This document shows, piece by piece, positions 17,445 to 25,023 of a stretch of 64,000 bases of DNA (its first letter is position 1; each line of letters begins with the position of its first letter). This stretch comes from Cellvibrio sp. KY-GH-1 (GTDB lineage: Bacteria > Pseudomonadota > Gammaproteobacteria > Pseudomonadales > Cellvibrionaceae): the NCBI RefSeq assembly GCF_008806975.1, contig NZ_CP031728.1, positions 4,361,501 to 4,425,500 of the forward strand. The letters run 5' to 3'. Both the position numbers and the translations under genes were made by a program. The notes under the pieces were generated by a model. That model was given only the letters and a program-made list of their open reading frames with translations. It was not told where the DNA came from and searched no databases.

Positions 17445-18428
17445 ATGGCTCTTGCCCTGAATTTGGAATTACCCTGGAGCTCGTCGATTGATGACGACAA
17501 GCGCTACAACAAAATTTTGTTGGTGTGCATTGTTGTATTGCTCGCGGTGAGTGTGGTGGTCACGGTTATTAAAGTCCCGGAATTGGCGCGCGCTGAAAAA
17601 GAAAAGCTACCGCCGCAACTGGCGCGTGTGGTGCTGGAAAAGCAGGAGCTTCCACCACCAAAACCGATTGAACCACCAAAACCGGAAGAGAAAAAACCGG
17701 AAGAAAAGAAACCCGAGGAAAAAAAGCCTGAACCGGTGGAAGCAAAGCCAGAGCCCAAGCCAGTTGAAAAGCCCAGGCAGCCGTCCAAGTTACCACCCAA
17801 GGAAGCTGTTGAGCGCGCACGCGAGCAGGCTGAAAGCCAGGTGAGCCAATTTAAGGATGATCTCGCTGAAATGCGCGAGATGATGCAAACCTCGGCGATA
17901 GAAACGGCAGCGACTACTGTGACTAATAGTACGGGTGAAGCAGCTCAGGTTGATCGCGCCATGATTACCAGCGGCGCCAAGGTTGCCAGTGGTGGCATCA
18001 ATACCGCTGCCATGAGTCGCGATACCGGCGGAGTTGCATTGTCCGGGCGTGAGACGACCAAGGTGAAAAGCGGTCTCGCTGAAGCGGGTAAAAAAACCGG
18101 TGCAGCTAAAGCGGGCAATAGCGATGGTGCTGGCGGTGCAGCGCGCAGTGAGGAGGAAATCCGCAAGATCATGGAGCAGCACAAAGGTGCTATCTATTCG
18201 ATTTACAACCGCGCCCTGCGCCAAAATCCTGCCCTGCAAGGCAAGATGGTGGTGAAAATAGTGATCGACCCCAATGGCCGAATTGTCGAGGCGAGTCTGG
18301 TATCGAGTGAATTAGGTGATTCCGCGTTAGAGAGCAAGATCCTCCAGCGTATTAAGCTCATCACATTTCCAGCATCCAATGTGGCGCGCACAACCATTAC
18401 CCAAACCTTCGATTTCCTGCCGCAATAA
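17445..18428 (+). CDS. TonB-like protein with AgmX/PglI-type C-terminal domain
   Basis: A 327-residue inner-membrane-anchored energy transducer. The ATG at 17445 directly follows the ExbD2 stop; a longer reading starting at 17364 would lie inside that gene. Order of parts: short cytoplasmic N-terminus, transmembrane helix (about 25-45, ILLVCIVVLLAVSVVVTV), a Pro/Lys/Glu-rich stretch with repeated KPEEK units, a helical and Gly/Ala-rich linker, and a C-terminal domain from about residue 235. That domain starts EIRKIMEQHKGAIYSIYNRAL and continues GKMVVKIVIDPNGRIVEASL, the pattern known from AgmX/PglI (GltJ/GltG) proteins of Myxococcus and from some TonB-family proteins. It would carry motor force through the periplasm to the TPR lipoproteins encoded upstream. 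Confidence 0.86.
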   Translation: MALALNLELPWSSSIDDDKRYNKILLVCIVVLLAVSVVVTVIKVPELARAEKEKLPPQLARVVLEKQELPPPKPIEPPKPEEKKPEEKKPEEKKPEPVEAKPEPKPVEKPRQPSKLPPKEAVERAREQAESQVSQFKDDLAEMREMMQTSAIETAATTVTNSTGEAAQVDRAMITSGAKVASGGINTAAMSRDTGGVALSGRETTKVKSGLAEAGKKTGAAKAGNSDGAGGAARSEEEIRKIMEQHKGAIYSIYNRALRQNPALQGKMVVKIVIDPNGRIVEASLVSSELGDSALESKILQRIKLITFPASNVARTTITQTFDFLPQ

Positions 18429-18434
18429 CGCTAA

Positions 18435-18463
18435 CCCACGGTTCAGTTAACACTGGCCGTGGG
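18435..18463 (+). terminator. Hairpin after the Glt-like cluster
   Basis: A perfect 7-bp stem (CCCACGG / CCGTGGG) with a 15-base loop begins six bases after the stop of the TonB-like gene. It lacks a T-run, so it may be a weak or Rho-assisted end of the nine-gene transcript. Confidence 0.35.
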
Positions 18464-18533
18464 AGCTATATCACATTGGCGATCCATTCCATTTAACGTG
18501 TACGCGACGACTTTTTTACCCTTTTTGCATAAA

Positions 18534-18563
18534 TTGATTGTAATCGGTTACATTTTTGATAAT
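18534..18563 (+). promoter_or_regulatory. Sigma-70-type promoter overlapped by a LacI-type operator
   Basis: TTGATT at 18534-18539 and GATAAT at 18558-18563 are separated by 18 bases and make a good -35/-10 pair. The 14-bp operator at 18539-18552 lies between the two boxes, the classic position for repression. Transcription would start near 18570 and run toward the AGE-family gene, passing a second operator and a terminator first. Confidence 0.6.
18539..18552. promoter_or_regulatory. LacI-type operator 1, TGTAATCGGTTACA
   Basis: A 14-bp imperfect palindrome with the central CG typical of LacI-family operators. The same core occurs at 18604, 26140 and 28288. The only LacI-family regulator in the window (25024-26025) has the recognition helix SVATVSRALS, which is of the kind that binds such sites. 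Regulation by that protein is inferred from site identity and location. Confidence 0.75.
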
Positions 18564-18603
18564 AATGGCGTCGCTAAGGCCTTTTTATTCATGGTTATGC
18601 AGT

Positions 18604-18617
18604 GGTAATCGGTTACA
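18604..18617. promoter_or_regulatory. LacI-type operator 2, GGTAATCGGTTACA
   Basis: A second copy of the operator, identical to operator 1 except for the first base, 65 bp downstream (start to start). With transcription starting near 18570 it lies at about +35, so two repressor dimers could act together here. This 418-bp region (18429-18846) otherwise holds the promoter at 18534-18563, a hairpin at 18435-18463 and the terminator at 18714-18735. Confidence 0.7.
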
Positions 18618-18713
18618 GTTTTGTTGGTTGAATGCTCAATCACCAGGCTCCGAATATCCTTGTATGTTAGTGATTAATTGTTCAGCCATAGCCCGCTGTT
18701 GTGTTTTTTTCTA

Positions 18714-18735
18714 CCCCGGCTTGCCGGGGTTTTTT
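18714..18735 (+). terminator. Strong intrinsic terminator in the leader of the AGE-family gene
   Basis: A perfect 7-bp GC-rich stem (CCCCGGC / GCCGGGG) with a two-base loop (TT) is followed directly by TTTTTT. It sits downstream of the operator-controlled promoter but 112 bp before the AGE start codon. It would end a leader transcript of about 165 nt unless read through. It may be an attenuator or the end of a small RNA. Confidence 0.75.
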
Positions 18736-18846
18736 CATTTGCGCCCTAGTGAATCCTCCCGCAAAATGCTTCTGCACTTCAGCCGCAATCAGCCTATTCA
18801 CTTCATTTCTCGCCAGGGGCGGCGCTGCGAATTGGGAAACTCTCTT

Positions 18847-19998
18847 ATGTCACAAGCATTGCGTGCGGCCGCGAGCCGACTAGAAAGCTGGATTAAAAAC
18901 GATGCCCTGCCACTGTGGCTGGAGCGTGGAATTGAACCCAAGACCAACGCCAATTATGAGCGTTTAACCCCGGCCGGATTACCGGACCTCGAGTCCAGTA
19001 CGCGCGTGAGGGTGCAAGCGCGCCAAGCATTTTTCTTTGCTGCGGCTTACCATCGCGGTTGGTGTGAGCAGGGGAAACCGGTTGCTAAAAACCTGCTGAC
19101 GTTCGTGCACAATGTTGCCGCGCATCCAACGGCAGGTGGCGGTTACACACATCTGCTGGATAACAATTTTGTGGTAGTAGATACCAAGCAAGACCTCTAC
19201 GATCACGCCTTCTTTTTGCTCGCCAATGCCTGGTGTTATCGCGCGTTCAACGAACAATCCTATCTTGATGAAGCGGATAAATTAATTGCGCATTTGGATG
19301 CGCACTTCGGTTCCGCCGTGGGTGGTTGGATCGAAGGCGATTACGCCTACGCCTGTCGCCGCCAGAATCCGCACATGCATTTATTTGAAGCCTTCCTCGC
19401 GCTTTACGATGCAACCGGCAATGCAAAATATTTAGCGCGCGTTGGCGAATTATTTGCGCTCTTCCAGTCACATTTTTTTGATGAAACTCACGGCGTGTTG
19501 TTTGAATTTTTCGACGATAGCTGGACTCGTTTACCCAATGCCAAAGGCGATACGGTAGAACCCGGCCATATGATGGAATGGGTTTGGCTGCTGGATTGGT
19601 ATCACCGCCGCACCGGTCGCCCGGTTGCGCATTACACCAAAGCGCTTTACGCGCGCGGTTTGGAAATCGGTATGGATAAATCCGGTTTGCTATTTGATGC
19701 GGTGTCATACACGGGTGACGTTATCGATCGCAACAAACGCTGCTGGGGTATTACCGAATTAATCAAAGCCAGCCTGGTGCAAATTCGCGAAGGTAACCCT
19801 AATGCCGAAGCCATTGCCGTTAAAGGCGTGGACGATTTATTTACTTATTATTTGTGTGCATCAACACCGGGCTCCTATGTGGACCAGCGCGGTGCCAATG
19901 ATGAAGTGGTCGTTGATGTAGCGCCCGCCAGCACGCTCTACCATTTAATTGTTGCGGCGATGGAATTGCTGGATCACGTGAACGCCGCGGTAAAGTAA
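18847..19998 (+). CDS. AGE-family sugar isomerase/epimerase (mannose isomerase-like)
   Basis: A 383-residue member of the N-acylglucosamine 2-epimerase superfamily, an alpha/alpha-barrel family that includes mannose isomerase, YihS and cellobiose 2-epimerase. I choose the ATG at 18847 (MSQALRAAASRL). The frame is open back to 18556, but that part crosses a terminator and has no family-like sequence. Diagnostic segments are RVRVQARQAFFFAAAYHRG, NPHMHLFEAFLALY (about 174) and EPGHMMEWVWLLDWYHRR (about 237), with His residues in the places used for catalysis. Free mannose would arise from the mannan enzymes downstream, so conversion of mannose to fructose is the most likely reaction. Two LacI-type operators precede the gene. 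The exact substrate is not proven by sequence. Confidence 0.85.
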   Translation: MSQALRAAASRLESWIKNDALPLWLERGIEPKTNANYERLTPAGLPDLESSTRVRVQARQAFFFAAAYHRGWCEQGKPVAKNLLTFVHNVAAHPTAGGGYTHLLDNNFVVVDTKQDLYDHAFFLLANAWCYRAFNEQSYLDEADKLIAHLDAHFGSAVGGWIEGDYAYACRRQNPHMHLFEAFLALYDATGNAKYLARVGELFALFQSHFFDETHGVLFEFFDDSWTRLPNAKGDTVEPGHMMEWVWLLDWYHRRTGRPVAHYTKALYARGLEIGMDKSGLLFDAVSYTGDVIDRNKRCWGITELIKASLVQIREGNPNAEAIAVKGVDDLFTYYLCASTPGSYVDQRGANDEVVVDVAPASTLYHLIVAAMELLDHVNAAVK

Positions 19999-20015
19999 AC
20001 ATTATTTTCGTTGTT

Positions 20016-20050
20016 GGAGTACCTGCACCTGCAGGTACTCCTATTTTTTT
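20016..20050 (+). terminator. Intrinsic terminator after the AGE-family gene
   Basis: An 11-bp perfect stem (GGAGTACCTGC / GCAGGTACTCC) with a four-base loop is followed by TATTTTTTT. It lies 18 bp after the AGE stop codon and separates this gene from the GH6 gene. Confidence 0.9.
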
Positions 20051-20283
20051 GCTGCTCTACACAGGCAAAGTTTGCCACTAATGAACTATTTGTTTGTTAG
20101 AAAAAAATTAGCTCTGCATCTGAATATTGAGCTGCCACAATTTTCTCCGCAATCCAATTTGCTTGAACCCATTCCGCTTTTTTCCGGTGCGTAACTCGAT
20201 AATGCGCTCCGCATCGCATCACCATGCCTTCATCGCCTGCTGTATAGGCTCTCTGAGTAAATCACCTTGTAATCGAGGGAATA

Positions 20284-23200
20284 ATGAAAATCTCAAAAAT
20301 TCCGTTGCGGCGTTTTGCTGCGACTTTTTGTGGAATGCTGGCACTGCATTCTGCTTCCAGCTACGCAGCCCGCTGCGAGTACGTTGTGCAAAGTGAATGG
20401 AACAATGGCTTTGTTGCCGCTGTGCGAATCACGAATGACGCTCAAACGGCAATTAGCAGTTGGTCTGTTTCCTGGCGTTATACCGACGGTTCAACCCGCA
20501 CTGGAGGTTGGAACGCCAACATTAGCGGAAGTAATCCTTATACCGCGACCGGCATGGGCTGGAACGACCGGATAAATCCCGGGCAGACGGTTGAGTTTGG
20601 TGTACAGGGCAATAAAGGTGTGGCTAACGCGCCCGCCCAACGACCCAGTGTAACGGGCAGTGTGTGTAGTGGTGCGGTTTCCAGTATTCCATCCTCCAGC
20701 AGCAGTGCGCGCACGTCGAGTAGTTCATCAGTCCCGGCAACGAGCAGCTCGGCGGTATTCACTTCCAGTAGCATAGCGTCTTCAAGTTCGGCCGTTTTCA
20801 CGAGCGTATCGCGATCATCCAGCTCAATTTCACTGTCTAGCTCGGTTGCATCGTCCAGCTCAATTGTATCGTCCAGTTCAGTTCTTTCTTCGCATTCAGT
20901 TGCGTCCTCTAGCTCAGTTGCATCCTCCAGTCTGGTGTCGAGCAGTATGAGTTCGCGCACAAGCAGTTCGGTCAGTTCAATCGATGCACATCCATTGGAT
21001 AATCCGTTTGTGGGTGCGCGCTGGTACATTGATCCCAACTGGTCAGCAAAAGCCCGTGGTGAAGTTGGTGGCGATAAAATTGCCAACTACAACACCGCTA
21101 TTTGGATGGATCGCATTGGGGCGATAGATCCTGCAGAAGGCTTCGGTTTGCGTGATCATTTGGATGCAGCTCTGGAGCAAGGCGCGAACCTGATTCAGAT
21201 AGTTGTTTATGACCTGCCCAATCGCGATTGCCATGCACTTGCGTCTAACGGTGAATTGACCCAGGGACCAAACGGAAGCGCGCGTTATCGCAGTGAATAC
21301 ATTGATGCAGTGGCGAATATTTTCGCTGATAGCAAATACCGCAATCTGCGCATTATTGCGATCATTGAACCTGACTCATTGCCCAACCTCGTGACGAATC
21401 TAAGTGATCCTGATTGTCAGCTCGCGACCGATGCGGCGCATGGGTATATTGCCAATACGCAGTACACGCTCAATAAACTGTCGCAAATTCCAAACGTCTA
21501 CAGCTATGTGGATATCGGCCACTCAGGTTGGTTGGGTTGGGATGATAACTTCACTAAGGCGGTTACTTTGATCGCCAATGCAATCAAAGGCACCACCAAT
21601 GGTGTGCGCTCCATTGCCGGCTTTGTGTCTAATACATCGGGTTACACACCTGTGTACGAACCCTTCCTGGACTCGTTGGCGAATAGTGCTATGCCGGGCA
21701 GCGGTGGTGGCACTCAGGTGCGTCAGGCAAAATTCTATGAGTGGAATCCGCACTTTAGCGAAGTAGCGTTTGTGCAAGCTTGGCGAACCAAAATGATTGC
21801 GGCGGGATTCCCTCAATCTATCGGCATGTTGGTCGACACCTCGCGCAACGGATGGGGTGGTCCGAATCGTCCAACAGCGCAATCCACCAGTACCCAGGTT
21901 GATTCCTTTGTCGATCAATCCCGCGTTGATCGTCGTATCCATCGAGGCAATTGGTGTAACCAACCCGGTGGTATTGGTGAGCGCCCACAAGCCACGCCTG
22001 CACCGGGTCTGGACGCCTATGTTTGGGTGAAACCGCCAGGTGAATCTGATGGTGCATCGTCCCTGGAGTTGTCGTTTGATCCACTGGATCCGGCCAAGGG
22101 CTTTGATCGCATGTGCGACCCAACGTACACCTTTACCGAAGGCAATAATTCCAACCTGGGCACAGGTGCCCTCGCCAATGCCCCGGTTGCAGGCCGTTGG
22201 TTCCCGGAAGCGTTCCAATTGTTGGTGAGAAATGCATACCCAAGCCTTGATCCGGTCTCCAGTGCAGCATCCTCAAGTTCAGTACGCAGTTCCATCAGTT
22301 CTATGCGCAGTTCCAGCAGTCTGGTAATCAGCTCATCGCTCTCGAGTACGGCGCTTTCAAGTTCTGCGGCGTCCAGCTCGGTGCGGGCCACAAGCTCTGC
22401 CGTTAGCTCGAGTTTATCGTCATCCAGGGCAAGTTCGTCGGTTCTAAGTTCGTCGGCGAGCAGCATGTCAGTGCCAGCGTCTTCCAGTGTGAGATCCTCG
22501 TCCAGTAGCTCAGTGTCGGATGTGGTTCGCACCGACTGCCCCGCTGCGCCACCTGCGACTCAATTTGGCTCCTGGGCGCCCTACAACACCAATGATGAAG
22601 CGCAAAAGGTGGTGAAAAATTATCGCGAGCTGATGGTGAAAATGCCGGCCTTCAATAACGGCAACATCGCTTTGCCGTATAACCTCTATCAACCATCACA
22701 GGCTGCTGCCAATCCACAAGCGAAATATCCACTGGTGATTTATTTACACGGTGGCGGCGAGCGCGGTAGTAATGAAGAGCATTTAACATCGCGCCACGCG
22801 CTGCCATTTTTTGCATCGAGCAATTCGTTGTTAACGCCGGAAAATCGCCAAGGCAAACCCGCTTATATTGTTGCGCCCCAATGCCAATGTGAATTTTATA
22901 GTAACGAATGGTCATCAGGTGGCGGCGCTCCTTTCTCTATCAGCGGCAACCCTTCTCGCTATGGCAAAGCCTTGACGGATTTAATTGAGCACCTGAAAAC
23001 GATTTATCAAATCGATCCTGATCGCATTTATGTCACCGGCATTTCCATGGGCGGTGGTGGCTCCTGGGAATTGGCCGCGCGCCGGCCTGATTTAATTGCG
23101 GCGGCGGTACCTATGTCGGGGCATCCAGTTAGCAGCAATCACGCGCAAGCTGTTGCCAATTCCAAAGTGGTTATTTGGTCACAACAGGGCGAAGGCGATG

Positions 23201-24252
23201 AAAATAACTCCGTGACTGATACCGAAAATACGGTGAGTGCAATTCGCACTGCGGGTGGTTGTGCGACCATGAATAAATTTCCGCGTGGCACTACCGCCAT
23301 GGTAGATCCAGGTGATCCACCAAATGGCAATGACTTGCAGCACACAGTATGGATGCGCGCCTATATGAATCCGCAACTGTGGGACTATGTGTTCTCCATC
23401 AAGCGCGCGCACACCGGTGTGATGACTAGCTCCAGCTCGTCCAGCATTCGCTCCAGTTCATCGGTTAGCAGCTTGGTAAGCAGTAGTATGTCGAGCACTT
23501 CATCCCTGAGTAGTGTGGTGAGTTCGTCGATTCGCTCGTCGAGTTCTTCGTCGCTGCCAAGATCCTCATCCAGTTCCAGCATTGCTGACCGCAACTTGTA
23601 TATCGCGCCCAAGGCGCAAGTGGCTCCAGTGATAGATGGTGCAGTGGACTCTGTGTGGGCGCAGGCGAGTTGGGCACCGATCAACGTATTCTGGTTGGGA
23701 ACTCAATCTAATCCAAGCGCCGCCGATTACACCGGTCAATACAAAGCCCTGTGGGATCAAAACTATTTGTATCTGTTGTTCGATATTACCGATGATCGCA
23801 TCTACGATCGCACCCGCGATGCGTTGAGTAATTATTGGGAAGATGACACGGTAGAAATTTTTATCGACGAAAATAAAAATGGCGGTCAGCACCAGTACAA
23901 CACCAGTGCCTGGGCGTATCACGTCAGCACCTATGGCGATGTTGTGGACTACACCACCTCTGGACCTAAATTGTTGAATGACCACATAGATGTCCGCATG
24001 GTCAGCAACGGCGATAAACATTATTGGGAAATGCGCGTGCGTATTTACGGTGAGAATTATTCAGATTCTCTGGCAAATACTCCGCTGACGCTCACAGCCG
24101 GTAAGTTGATGGGATTCTCTGCCAGTTACATCGATAATGATGGCAGTGCACAGCGCGAAAGCATGATGGGCTCAGTGGATACCCAGGGTCACAAAAACAA
24201 CCAGGGTTATTTGGATGCAAGCGTATTTGGCTCCATGAGATTGGTTGAATAA
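20284..24252 (+). CDS. Secreted multidomain GH6 cellulase - esterase - CBM9 protein with CBM2
   Basis: A 1322-residue secreted enzyme. Order: signal peptide (to about SYA, 28); CBM2 (29-129, bounded by cysteines); poly-Ser linker; GH6 catalytic domain (about 234-655); poly-Ser linker; alpha/beta-hydrolase (about 745-1044); poly-Ser linker; CBM9-like domain (about 1099-1322). GH6 signature 1 is seen as VVYDLPNRDC and signature 2 as IIAIIEPDSLP, whose Asp (about 363) is the proton donor. The hydrolase has HGGGERG and the nucleophile elbow GISMGGGGS (Ser about 921). The last domain begins APVIDGAVDSVWAQA as CBM9 does. GH6 enzymes cleave cellulose from non-reducing ends; the esterase substrate (acetyl, feruloyl or glucuronoyl groups) is unknown. 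Cellvibrio GH6 enzymes I know have only CBM2, linker and GH6, so the extra half is unusual. Confidence 0.92.
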   Translation: MKISKIPLRRFAATFCGMLALHSASSYAARCEYVVQSEWNNGFVAAVRITNDAQTAISSWSVSWRYTDGSTRTGGWNANISGSNPYTATGMGWNDRINPGQTVEFGVQGNKGVANAPAQRPSVTGSVCSGAVSSIPSSSSSARTSSSSSVPATSSSAVFTSSSIASSSSAVFTSVSRSSSSISLSSSVASSSSIVSSSSVLSSHSVASSSSVASSSLVSSSMSSRTSSSVSSIDAHPLDNPFVGARWYIDPNWSAKARGEVGGDKIANYNTAIWMDRIGAIDPAEGFGLRDHLDAALEQGANLIQIVVYDLPNRDCHALASNGELTQGPNGSARYRSEYIDAVANIFADSKYRNLRIIAIIEPDSLPNLVTNLSDPDCQLATDAAHGYIANTQYTLNKLSQIPNVYSYVDIGHSGWLGWDDNFTKAVTLIANAIKGTTNGVRSIAGFVSNTSGYTPVYEPFLDSLANSAMPGSGGGTQVRQAKFYEWNPHFSEVAFVQAWRTKMIAAGFPQSIGMLVDTSRNGWGGPNRPTAQSTSTQVDSFVDQSRVDRRIHRGNWCNQPGGIGERPQATPAPGLDAYVWVKPPGESDGASSLELSFDPLDPAKGFDRMCDPTYTFTEGNNSNLGTGALANAPVAGRWFPEAFQLLVRNAYPSLDPVSSAASSSSVRSSISSMRSSSSLVISSSLSSTALSSSAASSSVRATSSAVSSSLSSSRASSSVLSSSASSMSVPASSSVRSSSSSSVSDVVRTDCPAAPPATQFGSWAPYNTNDEAQKVVKNYRELMVKMPAFNNGNIALPYNLYQPSQAAANPQAKYPLVIYLHGGGERGSNEEHLTSRHALPFFASSNSLLTPENRQGKPAYIVAPQCQCEFYSNEWSSGGGAPFSISGNPSRYGKALTDLIEHLKTIYQIDPDRIYVTGISMGGGGSWELAARRPDLIAAAVPMSGHPVSSNHAQAVANSKVVIWSQQGEGDENNSVTDTENTVSAIRTAGGCATMNKFPRGTTAMVDPGDPPNGNDLQHTVWMRAYMNPQLWDYVFSIKRAHTGVMTSSSSSSIRSSSSVSSLVSSSMSSTSSLSSVVSSSIRSSSSSSLPRSSSSSSIADRNLYIAPKAQVAPVIDGAVDSVWAQASWAPINVFWLGTQSNPSAADYTGQYKALWDQNYLYLLFDITDDRIYDRTRDALSNYWEDDTVEIFIDENKNGGQHQYNTSAWAYHVSTYGDVVDYTTSGPKLLNDHIDVRMVSNGDKHYWEMRVRIYGENYSDSLANTPLTLTAGKLMGFSASYIDNDGSAQRESMMGSVDTQGHKNNQGYLDASVFGSMRLVE

Positions 24253-24266
24253 TCTGTGTATGAATG

Positions 24267-24296
24267 AAAAAGCCGCCTCACAAGGGCGGCTTTTTT
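24267..24296. terminator. Bidirectional terminator between convergent genes
   Basis: AAAAAGCCGCC and GGCGGCTTTTTT form a GC-rich stem with a six-base loop and T-runs on both strands. It serves the GH6 gene on the plus strand. On the minus strand it overlaps the last codons of the gene at 24278-24910. Confidence 0.88.
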
Positions 24297-24910
24297 ATAG
24301 CTCTGGACCATTGATAGACATCATTTACTATTTTCAGTGCAATCAACAACAACAGCCCGCCAATTGGATTATTGTTTTCCGCAATAAAAAATCCACCTCC
24401 GATAATTGCGAAGTGCAAAACGACGATACGTTTGTAAGGCGCGGACATTATGTGCTCGACTTTTTCCTCGCTGGGCCAATGGGTTATTGCATCGCGCAGC
24501 CAATCAATTAATTGATAACTGGCCAGTGCCAACAGCGGCCAGCCAAGTTGATGTTGGCTCACAATCAATGCAATTAAATAAGTGATATCACCAAATTGGG
24601 AGCGATACTGTTCATCGGGTGCGAAGAACAACACAATAAAACATCCATGGGCCAGGCAAAAAATGCCGTAATGTACGCTGAAAAGAATCGATGGAAATAT
24701 CCGGCCAGCAACTTGTGAGAAATTCTGGTAGGGGTAAGCCATCAATTTTAAAACGGTGAAGACGCCAATGATTAAATTTTCCAGCCAATATAAAAAAATC
24801 AGGTCGAAGCTTTTCCAGTCCCAATAAAAAACTCCATAAGCAGGCACCAGGTTGAGTAAAATCAAGCTGGCAAGAAAGATAAAATTGTTACCGCGTGTTT
24901 GATTGCTCAT
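24278..24910 (-). CDS. DUF6498-like polytopic membrane protein
   Basis: A 210-residue inner-membrane protein with about five to six transmembrane helices. The FLYWLENLIIGVFTVLK segment near the N-terminus and the VHYGIFCLAHGCFIVLFF segment are the pattern I associate with the DUF6498 family, whose function is unknown. It stands alone on the minus strand between the GH6 gene and the LacI regulator. Its last codons (KKPPL and stop) are encoded inside the terminator hairpin at 24267-24296. No link to the sugar genes is evident. Confidence 0.75.
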   Translation of the reverse strand: MSNQTRGNNFIFLASLILLNLVPAYGVFYWDWKSFDLIFLYWLENLIIGVFTVLKLMAYPYQNFSQVAGRIFPSILFSVHYGIFCLAHGCFIVLFFAPDEQYRSQFGDITYLIALIVSQHQLGWPLLALASYQLIDWLRDAITHWPSEEKVEHIMSAPYKRIVVLHFAIIGGGFFIAENNNPIGGLLLLIALKIVNDVYQWSRAIKKPPL

Positions 24911-24974
24911 ATCGAAGTTACCCGTAACTCGGCATTGATTATTGTTGGTTGCCGTTAATTACTTGCCGCCAATA

Positions 24975-25000
24975 AAAAGCGCGCCATTAAGCGCGCTTTT
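24975..25000. terminator. Bidirectional terminator after the LacI-family gene
   Basis: AAAAGCGCGC and GCGCGCTTTT form a perfect 10-bp stem with a six-base loop just beyond the stop of the LacI-family gene. The A/T ends give a T-run in both directions. Confidence 0.85.
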
Positions 25001-25023
25001 CGTGTTTTTCATAACAACAGTAA

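Noticed and set aside
18556..18846. In-frame extension of the AGE-family gene to an ATG at 18556
   Set aside because: It would be translated through an intrinsic terminator and an operator, lacks a Shine-Dalgarno site, and its sequence (Cys-rich, no pattern) does not resemble AGE proteins.
20268..20276. TGTAATCGA before the GH6 start as a fifth LacI-type operator
   Set aside because: Only half of the palindrome is present (the other half reads GGGAATA) and it overlaps the GH6 ribosome-binding site. Chance is a sufficient explanation.
23385..23684. Minus-strand open frames opposite the poly-Ser linkers of the GH6 protein (also at 20538-21086 and 22017-22532)
   Set aside because: The Leu/Glu/Asp-rich translations are the reverse reading of serine codon runs. 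They have no start signals and appear only where the linkers are.
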